Source: CAYFPS01 sp964345075
GTDB lineage: Bacteria; CAIWAD01
Direction: 5' to 3'
Length of the DNA stretch: 41,993 nucleotides
NCBI GenBank assembly: GCA_964345075.1
Contig: CAYFPS010000022.1
Span: 1-41,993, forward strand
A program made the translations under genes and the position numbers. Of this stretch, positions 16,652 through 24,471 are shown piece after piece. The notes beneath the pieces were generated by a model. That model saw nothing but the letters and a program-made list of their open reading frames with translations, ran no database searches and had not been told where the DNA came from. The stretch's first letter is position 1, and each line of letters starts with the position of its first letter.

Positions 16652-16760
16652 CCAGTGGGACAGTTGTCGACGCAGTCGGCAAATGGCCCCTGGCGAAGTG
16701 CCGACCGATCGGCACGGCTCCGCTTCAGCAAGGACCGTCTTCGGGCCGAAGCTGAAGTGG
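16652..16760 (+). repeat. 109-bp structured repeat, copy 1
   Basis: Starts CCAGTGGGACAGTTGTCGAC and ends GCTGAAGTGG. It holds two hairpins: GTGCCGA/TCGGCAC (16698-16704 with 16709-16715, loop CCGA) and CCGCTTCAGC/GCTGAAGTGG (16720-16729 with 16751-16760), with a small inner CTTCG/CGAAG stem. The third base pair of the long stem is G-T here. The same element occurs at 16783, 20768, 41608 (partial), 41782 and 41918 (cut by the window end), all in the same orientation. Confidence 0.93.
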
Positions 16761-16782
16761 ACAGGCGGCAGGCGTCAGGCGG

Positions 16783-16891
16783 CCAGTGGGACAGTTGTCG
16801 ACGCAGTCGGCAAATGGCCCCTGGCGAAGTGCCGACCGATCGGCACGGCTCCGCTTCAGCAAGGACCGTCTTCGGGCCGAAGCTGAAGTGG
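16783..16891 (+). repeat. 109-bp structured repeat, copy 2
   Basis: Essentially identical to copy 1, 22 bp downstream in direct orientation. It is followed by further GGCGTCA/GGCGTTA heptamers that lead into the left inverted repeat. Confidence 0.93.
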
Positions 16892-16921
16892 ACAGGCGTC
16901 AGGCGTTAGCGGTCAGTCGTT

Positions 16922-17156
16922 AGCAAATGCTGCCAGTGAAGCCGCGGAGTGTCAAGGAGCTTGGACGATTTCGAGTAACGCAATCGGGAACTCAGTCGGG
17001 AACTGCGAATGCTGAAGTGTCAGGAATCCTTGACGGTCGGCCGGTCGGTGCCAGACACGTGTCTGGCACGTGTCTGGCACTTTTCAAGCATTAGCTACCA
17101 GTTTCCAGGTACCAGCCAGAACTTTACTGGCCTCTGGCCTGCTGACGCCTAACGCC
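16922..17156 (+). repeat. Left arm of a 235-bp inverted repeat (IR-A)
   Basis: About 235 bp that recur, reverse-complemented and with roughly ten per cent differences, at 20887-21122. The pair brackets the three-gene amidoligase cassette. Inside is a perfect 22-bp palindrome at 17048-17069 (half-site GTGCCAGACAC), then a third GTGTCTGGCAC half at 17070-17080, and CCAG-core heptamers near 17093-17118. No open frame of note is present. The bases from 17157 to 17273 hold the cassette promoter region, in which I see no clear promoter. Confidence 0.9.
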
Positions 17157-17273
17157 TGACCCCTTTTAGCTGGCTTCCGGACCCCACTTTTCTCACTTTC
17201 CCCTTGCGAAATCCCCTGCGCTAACTACCTTCGCCCGCCGCTTTTTACACAAGCGCGCAAAGGGGGGGGCAAA

Positions 17274-18002
17274 ATGGACAGGAAATTGCCGCTTCACATG
17301 CTGGCGCAGCCCGACGACACGGCCTGCGGACCTACCTGCCTGCATGCGGTCTATGCGTATTGGGGCCTGAAACGGCCGGTAAGCGAGCTCATCGACGAAA
17401 TCCACTACCTGCCATCAGGCGGCACGCTGGCTGTTTTTCTGGCCAATCACGCGCTGGAGGCGGGCTTCCGTGTCCACATCTACACATGGAACCTGAATCT
17501 CTTTGATCCGACCTGGTTCCACCCGCAGATTCCGGACCTGAGCGAAAGGCTGATTCGGCAGGCCGAGGCCAAGCCCCGCGCCCGTCTGCGCGCTGCCACC
17601 CGTGGCTACCTGCGCTTTCTGGAACTGGGTGGCAAGCTGCATTACGAAGACCTGAGCGCCGGGCTTCTCGGGCGTATTCTTGACAAGGGGCTGCCCGTGC
17701 TGGCCGGCCTCTCATCCACTTACCTCTACCGGGCCAGGCGCGAGGCGGAACATCACGCCGACGATGTTCTGGGCGAGCCGGAGGGGCACTTCGTCGTGTT
17801 ACACGGCCTGCATCGCAAGGGCGAGCAGCTGCAGGTGGATGTGGCCGACCCCTATGAACCGAATCCGATTGAAGAGGGCCATTACTACCGCGTCGGCATG
17901 GAGCGCCTGCTTGGGGCACTGATGCTGGGCGTACTGACCCATGACGCCAATTTCCTGGTTATTGAAGCTCCCGCCCGAAAGGAGTCATCGTGGCATTCCT
18001 GA
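17274..18002 (+). CDS. C39-like (papain-fold) cysteine peptidase of the amidoligase cassette
   Basis: A 242-residue cytoplasmic protein of the papain-like C39 type. The oxyanion Gln and nucleophile are in QPDDTACGPTC (Gln12, Cys18), the His in EGHFVVLHG (His172), and the Asp in VDVADPY (Asp192). The triad is complete. C39 domains cut after Gly-Gly in ABC exporters, but here there is no transporter. As the first gene of a unit with an ATP-grasp ligase and a GCS2 ligase, it may instead cleave or transfer an amide in a small peptide metabolite (inference). A strong GGGGGG ribosome site precedes the ATG. Its last 13 bases overlap the next gene. No signal peptide is visible. Confidence 0.88.
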   Translation: MDRKLPLHMLAQPDDTACGPTCLHAVYAYWGLKRPVSELIDEIHYLPSGGTLAVFLANHALEAGFRVHIYTWNLNLFDPTWFHPQIPDLSERLIRQAEAKPRARLRAATRGYLRFLELGGKLHYEDLSAGLLGRILDKGLPVLAGLSSTYLYRARREAEHHADDVLGEPEGHFVVLHGLHRKGEQLQVDVADPYEPNPIEEGHYYRVGMERLLGALMLGVLTHDANFLVIEAPARKESSWHS

Positions 18003-19471
18003 TCGTCGTGCAGGATCTGGCCGACTGGCCACACCAGATTCAGGGTGTGGAAACCTGCACGGCAAGGCGATACCTGACCGAGCCCGAATGGGCCGAAAGC
18101 CGCGGACTGCAGGTTCTTAACCTCTGCCGCAGCTACCGCTATCAAAGCATGGGCTACTATGTGAGCCTGCTTGCTGAGGCGCGCAACCACAAACCAATGC
18201 CGGATCTGGTCACCATTCAGGACCTGAAGACGGCAAGCATTCCGCGGCTGATGGCCGATGAGCTGGAGCGCGAAATCGAGCTGCGGCTGGCCCCGCTCAA
18301 GAGCCCGGACTTTACGCTTTCGATCTACTTCGGGCGTAATGTCGCGGCGCGCTACGACCGGCTCTGTCAGGAGCTCTTTCGCCGCTTTCGTGCGCCCTTC
18401 ATGCAGGCACACTTTCAGCGCAAAGGTGATGAGTGGACATTGCAGTCGATTCAGATGATTGCTGCTGCCGACATTCCCGAAGAGCACGTGGACTTTGTGC
18501 TGGAGCGGGCGCGGGAGTGGTTTTCCGTGCAGCGCCGCGTGAGCCCCAGAAAAAGACGCCATCGCTATGACATGGCGATTCTCTTTGATCCTGCATCACA
18601 GCCGGCACCTTCCGACGAGCGGGCCATTCGTCACTTCCAGAAAGCGGGTGATCAGCTGGGTCTGCAAACTGAAGTGCTGACGCGTGACGAACTGCAGCCC
18701 AGGCTGGCTGAGTTTGACGCGCTCTTCATTCGTGAGACAACGGCCGTGCATCACCACACCTACCGTCTGGCCCGTCGCGCGGAAGCGCAGGGACTGGTGG
18801 TTGTGGACGATCCGACCTCGATTCTCAAATGCAGCAACAAAGTCTTTCTGGCCGAACTGCTGAAGCGGGCGAGGGTGGCCACGCCTGTAACACGGATTCT
18901 TCATCGTGATTCAAAAACGGACACGCTGGGCGAATTGGGTCTGCCCGTGATCCTCAAGCAGCCGGACAGCAGCTTCAGTCAGGGCGTGGTCAAGGCCAAC
19001 ACTCGCGAAGAAGCAGGCGTTCTGCTGAAGGGCATGCTGGCCAAGAGTGATCTGGTGATCGCTCAGGGCTTCGTCCCCACGCACTTTGACTGGCGAGTAG
19101 GCATACTTGATGGACAGCCGCTCTTTGTCTGCAAGTATCACATGGCCGATCGTCACTGGCAGATTGTAAGACGGGAAGCAGGGCCAAGTCCGCGTGTTGT
19201 ATACGGCCGCACCGAAAGCATCCCCGTGGAACAGGCTCCCGTACGGCTGATCAAGACGGCACTCAAGGCCGCCGGTCTGATTGGCAATGGCCTTTATGGT
19301 GCAGACATCAAGCAATACGGCGATGAGTTTCTGGTAATTGAAATCAACGACAACCCCAACATCGACGCCGGTATCGAGGACGCCATTCTGAAGGACGAAC
19401 TCTATCTGCGTGTGCTGGGTGTTATTCTTCGACGTATCACGGAGCGCAAAGAGGGAGGGTACACGCTGTGA
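17990..19471 (+). CDS. RLAN-domain RimK-like ATP-grasp amidoligase
   Basis: A 493-residue protein. Residues about 1-190 are the RLAN domain (RimK-like ATP-grasp N-terminal; FLIVVQDLADWPHQIQGVE at the start and NLCRSYRYQSMGYYVSLLAEAR). Residues about 195-490 are an ATP-grasp fold: FDALFIRETTAVHHHTYRLAR, DDPTSILKCSNKVF, PVILKQPDSSFSQGV (ATP-binding Lys), and the metal-binding end VIEINDNPNID. RimK relatives join glutamate or another amino acid to a carboxylate using ATP; the substrate of this branch is unknown. The start is GTG at 17990 with AAAGGAG six bases upstream. It overlaps both neighbours (13 and 4 bases), so all three are made together. Comparative surveys of amidoligases describe RLAN proteins next to GCS2 ligases and peptidases. 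Confidence 0.9.
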   Translation: MAFLIVVQDLADWPHQIQGVETCTARRYLTEPEWAESRGLQVLNLCRSYRYQSMGYYVSLLAEARNHKPMPDLVTIQDLKTASIPRLMADELEREIELRLAPLKSPDFTLSIYFGRNVAARYDRLCQELFRRFRAPFMQAHFQRKGDEWTLQSIQMIAAADIPEEHVDFVLERAREWFSVQRRVSPRKRRHRYDMAILFDPASQPAPSDERAIRHFQKAGDQLGLQTEVLTRDELQPRLAEFDALFIRETTAVHHHTYRLARRAEAQGLVVVDDPTSILKCSNKVFLAELLKRARVATPVTRILHRDSKTDTLGELGLPVILKQPDSSFSQGVVKANTREEAGVLLKGMLAKSDLVIAQGFVPTHFDWRVGILDGQPLFVCKYHMADRHWQIVRREAGPSPRVVYGRTESIPVEQAPVRLIKTALKAAGLIGNGLYGADIKQYGDEFLVIEINDNPNIDAGIEDAILKDELYLRVLGVILRRITERKEGGYTL

Positions 19472-20727
19472 AGGGACCTGCCGCACGCCTGCTGGAAGGC
19501 TTTGGCGTTGAACTCGAATACATGATTGTGGATCGTGATACACTGGAGCCCCTTCCGCTGGCCGATCGCCTCTTGGCCGACTGCGCCAAAATGGAAGGTG
19601 TGGAGAGCGACGGGCTGCCCAATCAGCCGCCTGACGATGTGATGCTGGACGGCATGGGCTGGTCCAACGAACTCGTGATGCATGTGATTGAATTCAAGAC
19701 CATGGGACCGCGTCACACGCTGGCGGGACTGGATCTTGATTTTCACCGGCAGGTACAGCTGGCGGGCAGGCTTCTGGAGAATCACAACGCGCGCCTGCTG
19801 CCGACAGCCATGCATCCCTGGCTGGACCCGATTCGTTCCACGCGCATCTGGCCTTACGGCAATCGCGAGATCTATCAGGCCTACAACCGCATTTTCGACT
19901 GCCGCGGACACGGCTGGTCGAATCTGCAGAGCATGCACCTGAATCTGGCCTTCGCAGATGATCACGAGTTCAAGCGGCTGCATTCGGCCATTCGCCTGAT
20001 CCTGCCGCTGATTCCCGCGCTGGCAGCCAGTTCGCCGCTGGCTGAGGGGCAGCTGCATGAGTGGATGGACGCGCGCCTTCACTATTACCGCCGTAATCAG
20101 GCCCGCATTCCACAGCTGGCCGGTGCCGTGATCCCCGAGGCCGTGATGAGCCGGTCCGAGTACACGGAGCAGATTCTGTGGCCGGCCTGGGATGCGATTC
20201 GCCCGCACGATCCCGATGGCATTTTGCGTGGCGAGTGGCTCAACTCGCGCGGGGCCATTGCGCGCTGGGACCGCTGGGCGATTGAAATCCGCCTGATAGA
20301 TCTGCAGGAATGCCCGCGTGCGGATCTGGCCATTGCCGGTGCTGTGACCCATGTATTACGCCAGCTGATTCGCGGTCGCTGGGCCGATCCCGACAGTTAT
20401 GGATCCGTGGAAACAGCAGACCTGGCCGCCCTGCTCTGGCAGGTGGCGTGCGAAGGCGAAGGCGCCCGATTGAATCACGACGCCTGGCTGGATTGTTTCG
20501 GGCTGAAGGGCAGTCTGTCAGCAGGGGAAATCTGGCGCAGAATTCTTGGCGATCGCAAGGAGATGGACGCCAGTCAGAGTCAGACTCTGGATCAGCTGCT
20601 GGATGCCGGAACCCTTTCCAGCCGCATTCGTCGCCGCGTGGGTCCGAATCCCGAGCGCCGCATGATGCACAAGGTCTATGCTGAACTGGCTGAATGTCTG
20701 GATGCGAATGAGCCCTTTGTGCCGTGA
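19468..20727 (+). CDS. Carboxylate-amine ligase, glutamate-cysteine ligase 2 (GCS2) type
   Basis: A 419-residue protein of the GCS2 (COG2170-like) amidoligase family with a glutamine-synthetase-like fold. Visible marks are LEGFGVELEYMIVD (Glu residues for metal), ELVMHVIEFKTMGPR, the NLQSMHLNLAF strand that replaces the GLHVHVG-type segment, and WAIEIRLIDLQECPRADLA near residue 275. Members make a peptide-like amide bond with ATP; true gamma-glutamylcysteine synthesis cannot be claimed. The start is GTG at 19468, overlapping the ATP-grasp stop by four bases (GTGA), with a GGGAGGG site upstream. No terminator follows, and repeats begin within 10 bases of the stop. Confidence 0.87.
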   Translation: MKGPAARLLEGFGVELEYMIVDRDTLEPLPLADRLLADCAKMEGVESDGLPNQPPDDVMLDGMGWSNELVMHVIEFKTMGPRHTLAGLDLDFHRQVQLAGRLLENHNARLLPTAMHPWLDPIRSTRIWPYGNREIYQAYNRIFDCRGHGWSNLQSMHLNLAFADDHEFKRLHSAIRLILPLIPALAASSPLAEGQLHEWMDARLHYYRRNQARIPQLAGAVIPEAVMSRSEYTEQILWPAWDAIRPHDPDGILRGEWLNSRGAIARWDRWAIEIRLIDLQECPRADLAIAGAVTHVLRQLIRGRWADPDSYGSVETADLAALLWQVACEGEGARLNHDAWLDCFGLKGSLSAGEIWRRILGDRKEMDASQSQTLDQLLDAGTLSSRIRRRVGPNPERRMMHKVYAELAECLDANEPFVP

Positions 20728-20767
20728 TAGCTTAGCGGCCAGGCGTTAGGCGTCAGTCGTTAGCAGG

Positions 20768-20876
20768 CCAGTGGGTCAGTTGTCGACGCAGTCGGCAAAT
20801 GGCCCCTGGCGAAGTGCCGACCGATCGGCACGGCTCCACTTCAGCAAGGACCATCTTCGGGCCGAAGCTGAAGTGG
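20768..20876 (+). repeat. 109-bp structured repeat, copy 3
   Basis: Same 109-bp element, between the GCS2 gene and the right inverted repeat. The long stem is CCACTTCAGC/GCTGAAGTGG with A-T at the third pair. Copies 1 and 2 have G-T there and copy 5 has G-C, so pairing is kept while the sequence changes. Confidence 0.93.
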
Positions 20877-20886
20877 TCAGGCGTTA

Positions 20887-21122
20887 GGCGTTAGGCGTCA
20901 GCAGGCCAGAGGCCAGTAAAGTTCTGGCTGGTACCTGGAAACTGGTAGCTATTGCTTGAAAAGTGTCAGGCACGTGCCAGACACGTGTCTAGCACCGATG
21001 GCCCGGCCGTCAAGGATTCCTGACATTTCCAGCAACCGCAGTTCCCGACAGAGTTCCCGATTGCATTACTCGAAATCGTCCAAGCTCCTTGACACTCCGC
21101 AGCTTCACTGGCAGCATTTGCT
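20887..21122 (-). repeat. Right arm of the inverted repeat (IR-B)
   Basis: Reverse complement of IR-A (16922-17156), with scattered substitutions and no large indels. The 22-bp palindrome of IR-A is partly decayed here: CACGTGCCAGACACGTGTCT is followed by AGCAC instead of GGCAC. Heptamers GGCGTTA/GGCGTCA lie at its left edge. Confidence 0.9.
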
Positions 21123-21145
21123 GACGACTGACGCCTAACGCCTCT

Positions 21146-21165
21146 GTCCCCGCGAAAGCGGGGAC
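21146..21165. repeat. Short hairpin with GAAA loop
   Basis: GTCCCCGC at 21146-21153 and GCGGGGAC at 21158-21165 pair perfectly around a GAAA tetraloop. A related CCCGC-TTTC-GCGGG hairpin lies at 41463-41476 in the opposite sense. Similar CCCGCGAAAGCGGG hairpins are common REP-like repeats in many bacteria. There is no U-tract, so a terminator role is doubtful. Confidence 0.7.
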
Positions 21166-21189
21166 CGCTAACGCCTGACGCCTCTCTGA

Positions 21190-21224
21190 CTGGCTACTGG
21201 CAGCTGGCAGCTGGCAGCTGGCTA
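21190..21224. repeat. CTGGCAG heptamer array
   Basis: Five 7-bp units in register (CTGGCTA, three CTGGCAG, CTGGCTA). They end at the base before the DUF1611 stop codon. It belongs to the CCAG-core heptamer family seen near 17093-17118 and 41511-41601. Confidence 0.85.
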
Positions 21225-22253
21225 CTACTCAATTATCCCCGTAATCGCCTGAAAATCCCGCTCCATGCTCTTCATGATGGGAATCTGCGTGAAGCTGGAA
21301 ACTTCCTTCAGGGCCAGGGGACTGGATGAGCAGCGTCCGGAGATGGCATCGGGCACCAGATCGAAGTCTTCCTTAAGCATGCGCAGGCCACCGGCCACAC
21401 CAGCGCTGTCGAAAGCGCAGAAGATCAGCTTGTGAATACGCTTCCTGACCTCGGGCATACGCAGGAGCATGGCGGTTTCCCGCTGGAAAATGCCGTCGGC
21501 GAATTCCAGCACCAGGTAATTTTTGGGATTGTTGCCGTACTTGCGATCGATGGCCGTGAAGATCTCGCGCACCTCGGCCTCGGACAGCATGTAAGTCGAG
21601 GGATAGCCAAAGTAGCCGAAATCAGCCACATGCTGGGCGCCGCAATCTTCCATCAGCAGAATATCCTTGAGGCTGGCCGTGCCCGTCACTTTGGCCGCGC
21701 GCACGGTCTTGCCAGCACTGGAAAGCCCATAACAGCAGGCCGCCGCGGCGTGGCTCTTGCCGCTGTTCATGCTGGTGCCGATGCAGAGAATGATCTTTGC
21801 CCTGGGTCCGCGCTGGCTTTCCTTTCTGGGCTTCAGCAGAATGTGATCACGCGTGTTGACCACCTTCCCGTCCTTGTCACACACATAGCCCAGAACGCGA
21901 ATTTGTGTGGGACCGCTGATCAGCTCATTCTTGAGTTTGACGCGTCCAACCAGTCCGCCCCGCGCCAGCAGGTCCACCTCGCCCATGGCCTCATCCGGAA
22001 CGAAGCCTTCATAGTGATCGGGCGCATAACGATTGCCAAAAACAAAGACCGCCTGTGTCCGGTCGTGAATAGTGTGGATGCGCGCAGAAGTGCTCTCCAG
22101 ACTGGTGTGATGCCCAAGTACGGCCACCTCGCCAAAAATCAGATCACCCAATTCAGGCACGCGATCGGGCATGGCCTTGTACTGGCGGATCAGGTTTTTG
22201 GGAACGGTAAAGGCTGCACTGGGAACAATGCAGTTCTGGCGTATGCGCTTCAT
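21225..22253 (-). CDS. DUF1611 family P-loop protein
   Basis: A 342-residue cytoplasmic protein. The N-terminal part (about 1-160) includes FGNRYAPDHYEGFVPD and a strand-rich region. The C-terminal part is a P-loop NTPase-like domain with the Walker A motif GTSMNSGKSHAAAACCYGL (about 190-208), the acidic DCGAQHVADFG loop and VLEFADGIFQRETA. This is the DUF1611 (PF07755) pattern. Some members of the wider family are linked to D-amino-acid or dipeptide metabolism, but no activity can be assigned here. The start is the ATG at 22253, with GGGAGGT eight bases upstream; an in-frame ATG at 22286 lacks a site. It is divergent from rubrerythrin and ends in repeats. Confidence 0.85.
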   Translation of the reverse strand: MKRIRQNCIVPSAAFTVPKNLIRQYKAMPDRVPELGDLIFGEVAVLGHHTSLESTSARIHTIHDRTQAVFVFGNRYAPDHYEGFVPDEAMGEVDLLARGGLVGRVKLKNELISGPTQIRVLGYVCDKDGKVVNTRDHILLKPRKESQRGPRAKIILCIGTSMNSGKSHAAAACCYGLSSAGKTVRAAKVTGTASLKDILLMEDCGAQHVADFGYFGYPSTYMLSEAEVREIFTAIDRKYGNNPKNYLVLEFADGIFQRETAMLLRMPEVRKRIHKLIFCAFDSAGVAGGLRMLKEDFDLVPDAISGRCSSSPLALKEVSSFTQIPIMKSMERDFQAITGIIE

Positions 22254-22390
22254 TCGCTTGACCTCCCGGCTATGGTGGCAGTCCATGTATCACGCCCGGA
22301 AATCTCGGGCGGATGAGTGTCGCAAAGAGGCGCAATCCCTGCAAGCATCAAGTACACGAAATGAGGGATTCGGCTGATTTATTGATATCG

Positions 22391-22412
22391 CCCCATCAAC
22401 AATCAATTGGGG
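22391..22412 (+). promoter_or_regulatory. Possible ribosome-site-masking hairpin of rubrerythrin
   Basis: CCCCA at 22391-22395 can pair with TGGGG at 22408-22412, which includes most of the GGGGGG ribosome binding site (22409-22414). The 5-bp stem with a 12-base loop is weak. The rest of the 165-bp spacer from 22254 shows no clear promoter. Confidence 0.25.
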
Positions 22413-22418
22413 GGTGAT

Positions 22419-22919
22419 ATGAAGACGACTGCCGAAAACCTGAAGGACGCCTTTGCCGGAGAGAGTCAGGCTTATCAGAAGTACATGGCCTTTGCCGCCA
22501 AAGCCGATGCCGATGGTTTTCCTCGCATTGCCAAGCTCTTTCGCACCACTGCTGAAGCGGAGAGGCTGCATGCTGCCGGTCACTTTCAGGCGATGGACGG
22601 CGTAAAGGACACGGCCGCCAACCTGGAAGCCGCCATCGGTGGCGAGACCTGGGAATTCGAGGACATGTATCCGCCCATGCTGGAGCAGGCGATCAAGGAA
22701 GGCCACAAGGTCAGGCGCATGTTCAGCTATGCGGTGGAGGCGGAAAAAGTACACGCCGAACTCTACGGCCGCGCGCTGGCTGCAGCAAAGGCGGGACAAG
22801 ACCTGGATACCGACGCTTTCTACCTGTGTCCGGTCTGTGGACACATCGAGTTTGGTCAGCCGACCGAGCCCTGCCCGATCTGCAAGGTGGCGGCATCAAA
22901 ATATGTGCTTGTCGCCTGA
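22419..22919 (+). CDS. Rubrerythrin
   Basis: A 166-residue cytoplasmic peroxidase that reduces hydrogen peroxide in anaerobes and microaerobes. The ferritin-like four-helix part supplies the diiron glutamates (GESQAYQKY, AEAERLHAAGH, EAEKVHAELYG). The C-terminal rubredoxin-like domain has the Fe(Cys)4 motif CPVCGHIEFGQPTEPCPIC (from about residue 137). The ATG at 22419 is preceded by GGGGGG, four bases away. The frame opens at a TTG 12 bases earlier, which lies before the ribosome site and is rejected. It is monocistronic, followed by a bidirectional terminator. Confidence 0.95.
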   Translation: MKTTAENLKDAFAGESQAYQKYMAFAAKADADGFPRIAKLFRTTAEAERLHAAGHFQAMDGVKDTAANLEAAIGGETWEFEDMYPPMLEQAIKEGHKVRRMFSYAVEAEKVHAELYGRALAAAKAGQDLDTDAFYLCPVCGHIEFGQPTEPCPICKVAASKYVLVA

Positions 22920-22939
22920 TCCGTGAAGCAGCTCAAATG

Positions 22940-22969
22940 AAAAGGGTCCCGAATGATCGGGACCCTTTT
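22940..22969. terminator. Bidirectional intrinsic terminator
   Basis: A perfect 9-bp stem (GGGTCCCGA 22944-22952, TCGGGACCC 22957-22965) with an ATGA loop, flanked by AAAA and TTTT. It ends rubrerythrin (plus) and the starch operon (minus). A GTGATACA octamer (22969-22976) begins on the last T of the tract. Confidence 0.93.
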
Positions 22970-22988
22970 GTATCACAAGCAAGTGGAC

Positions 22989-24437
22989 TTACTTGACCAG
23001 CATCAGCTTGCTGGTGGCCGTGTCCGTCTCGCCCTCGAGCACCACCAGGTAAAGACCGGTGGACAGGTCGGAGGCGTCAAAGTTCACGGTGTGATCGCCA
23101 GCAGCGAAGGGACCTTCGGCCAGCGTGGCCACTTCCTGACCCATCAGGTTGAAGACCTTCAGGCTCAGCTCCTGGGCATTGCGCAGGGCGAAGGGAACGG
23201 TGGTCACAGGGTTGAAGGGGTTGGGATAGGCTTCGCCCAGCAGCATGCTGACGGGAACCAGGTTCGCGTCCACATCGTGGCTGCCGTCAAACCAGAGCGT
23301 ACCCAGCGAACCGAAGAGGTTCTCGATGGTGTACTCGCCCGTGGTGTCATCGATTTCGGCAACCCAGTCTTCCTGGAAACCGGACTCGTTGTCCTCACCA
23401 TTGATGCCGTACTTGTAGGTAATGTTACGTCCAGCAAAAGCGTTGAATAGCACGTCACCTTCGTACCAGTCGCCGGTGGTGTTGGTGAACTGATATTCCG
23501 GACCAACGATGCCCCAGGGCCAACCATTCCAGGGACCGCAGATGCCGACGAAGCTGACATCGTCATAGCTGGTCAGGCCCTGATTTTCCATGCCCGGATT
23601 CTCTTCGAACCAGACGCGGACCGGCCAGAGGTCAACCATGAAGTGCACGTTCACGTCCTGGGAAAGCACATCGTCCCAGGTGACATGATCAAACCAGGCT
23701 TCGTCGGTCACGAACTCGCCGTAACCGTCGGTATCGGTGTCTTCCCAGCTGCTGGAGGGATAGACTTCGCGGTTGTTGCCGCTTTCCCAGGTGGCCTGTG
23801 TCTCGTCCTGATCGGTCAGGATGACAAATTTGTAAGGCAGGGCCAGATCTTCTTCAACACCATCAAACTCGAGGTTGATGAAGTAGTGTCCGGGGTTTCC
23901 ACCCTCTTCCGAGAGCTGCACGGCTCCACCCCAGTTGCCCAGATTCTCATGACCACCACGGATCACGATCCAGTCGGCAGCGGGGTCGAAGCTGCCGTTC
24001 TCAATGAAGATTTCCATGTTCACGCGGAAGAGGACTTCCACATTCACCATTTGGCCAATGCTGTCCTGATCGTTGAAGTAAACGGCATCCACCGTCTGAC
24101 CACCGGCGGCCAGGGTAAAGGTGCGGTTGTCCACGCCTTCCCAGACATCGCCATTCTCAGCACTGATGATGACGTACTTGTACTCCACAACCTGATCCAC
24201 GAAATCATCGCTGACATCGTAGCTGCCAGTGTAGAGGCCGTCACCGGAATCAGTCAGGGTCGGATCGGAGCCGCCCCAGCCGTTGAAGGAGCCACGGACC
24301 ACAACGAGGTCCGTTTCGGGGTTGAAGTTGCCCAGCTGCTGCTGAATGTCCATGTGCACCTGGAAGGTGACAGGATTCTGCGCAAAGGCCATGGCGGCCG
24401 TGAGCAGCAGGCTGAACAGTGTGACTACGCGCTTCAT
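22989..24437 (-). CDS. Secreted starch-binding protein with T9SS C-terminal domain
   Basis: A 482-residue secreted protein. After the signal peptide (cleavage near FAQ-NP, residue 20) come three modules resembling CBM20/CBM48-type starch-binding domains: VTFQVHMDIQQQ...VVVRGSFNGWGG, VEVLFRVNMEIFI...WIVIRGGHENLGNWGG, and VNVHFMVDLW...VSFVGICGPWNGWPWG. The C-terminal domain starts AYPNPFNPVTTVPFAL and ends STGLYLVVLEGETDTATSKLMLVK, a type A T9SS sorting domain. It should sit on the cell surface and hold alpha-glucan, in the way that SusE and SusF do. It is the last gene of the starch operon, 34 bases past the PorV-like gene. The binding function is inferred from the modules and the context. Confidence 0.88.
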   Translation of the reverse strand: MKRVVTLFSLLLTAAMAFAQNPVTFQVHMDIQQQLGNFNPETDLVVVRGSFNGWGGSDPTLTDSGDGLYTGSYDVSDDFVDQVVEYKYVIISAENGDVWEGVDNRTFTLAAGGQTVDAVYFNDQDSIGQMVNVEVLFRVNMEIFIENGSFDPAADWIVIRGGHENLGNWGGAVQLSEEGGNPGHYFINLEFDGVEEDLALPYKFVILTDQDETQATWESGNNREVYPSSSWEDTDTDGYGEFVTDEAWFDHVTWDDVLSQDVNVHFMVDLWPVRVWFEENPGMENQGLTSYDDVSFVGICGPWNGWPWGIVGPEYQFTNTTGDWYEGDVLFNAFAGRNITYKYGINGEDNESGFQEDWVAEIDDTTGEYTIENLFGSLGTLWFDGSHDVDANLVPVSMLLGEAYPNPFNPVTTVPFALRNAQELSLKVFNLMGQEVATLAEGPFAAGDHTVNFDASDLSTGLYLVVLEGETDTATSKLMLVK

Positions 24438-24471
24438 GTCTTCTCCTTTCGGTAGAGAATTGAGTTATGGG

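Noticed and set aside
16655..16909. Open frames within the 109-bp repeats (for example 84 codons from 16655)
   Set aside because: They exist only because the repeat is duplicated in frame; there is no ribosome site, and the DNA shows stem-keeping changes instead of coding constraint.
19468..20727. Glutamate-cysteine ligase for glutathione synthesis (gshA)
   Set aside because: The GLHVHVG-type segment is replaced by a different sequence, and the gene partners are a C39-like peptidase and an RLAN ligase instead of glutathione synthetase.
21146..21165. Intrinsic terminator for DUF1611
   Set aside because: The stem is strong, but no U-tract follows on the minus strand; it fits a REP-like hairpin better.
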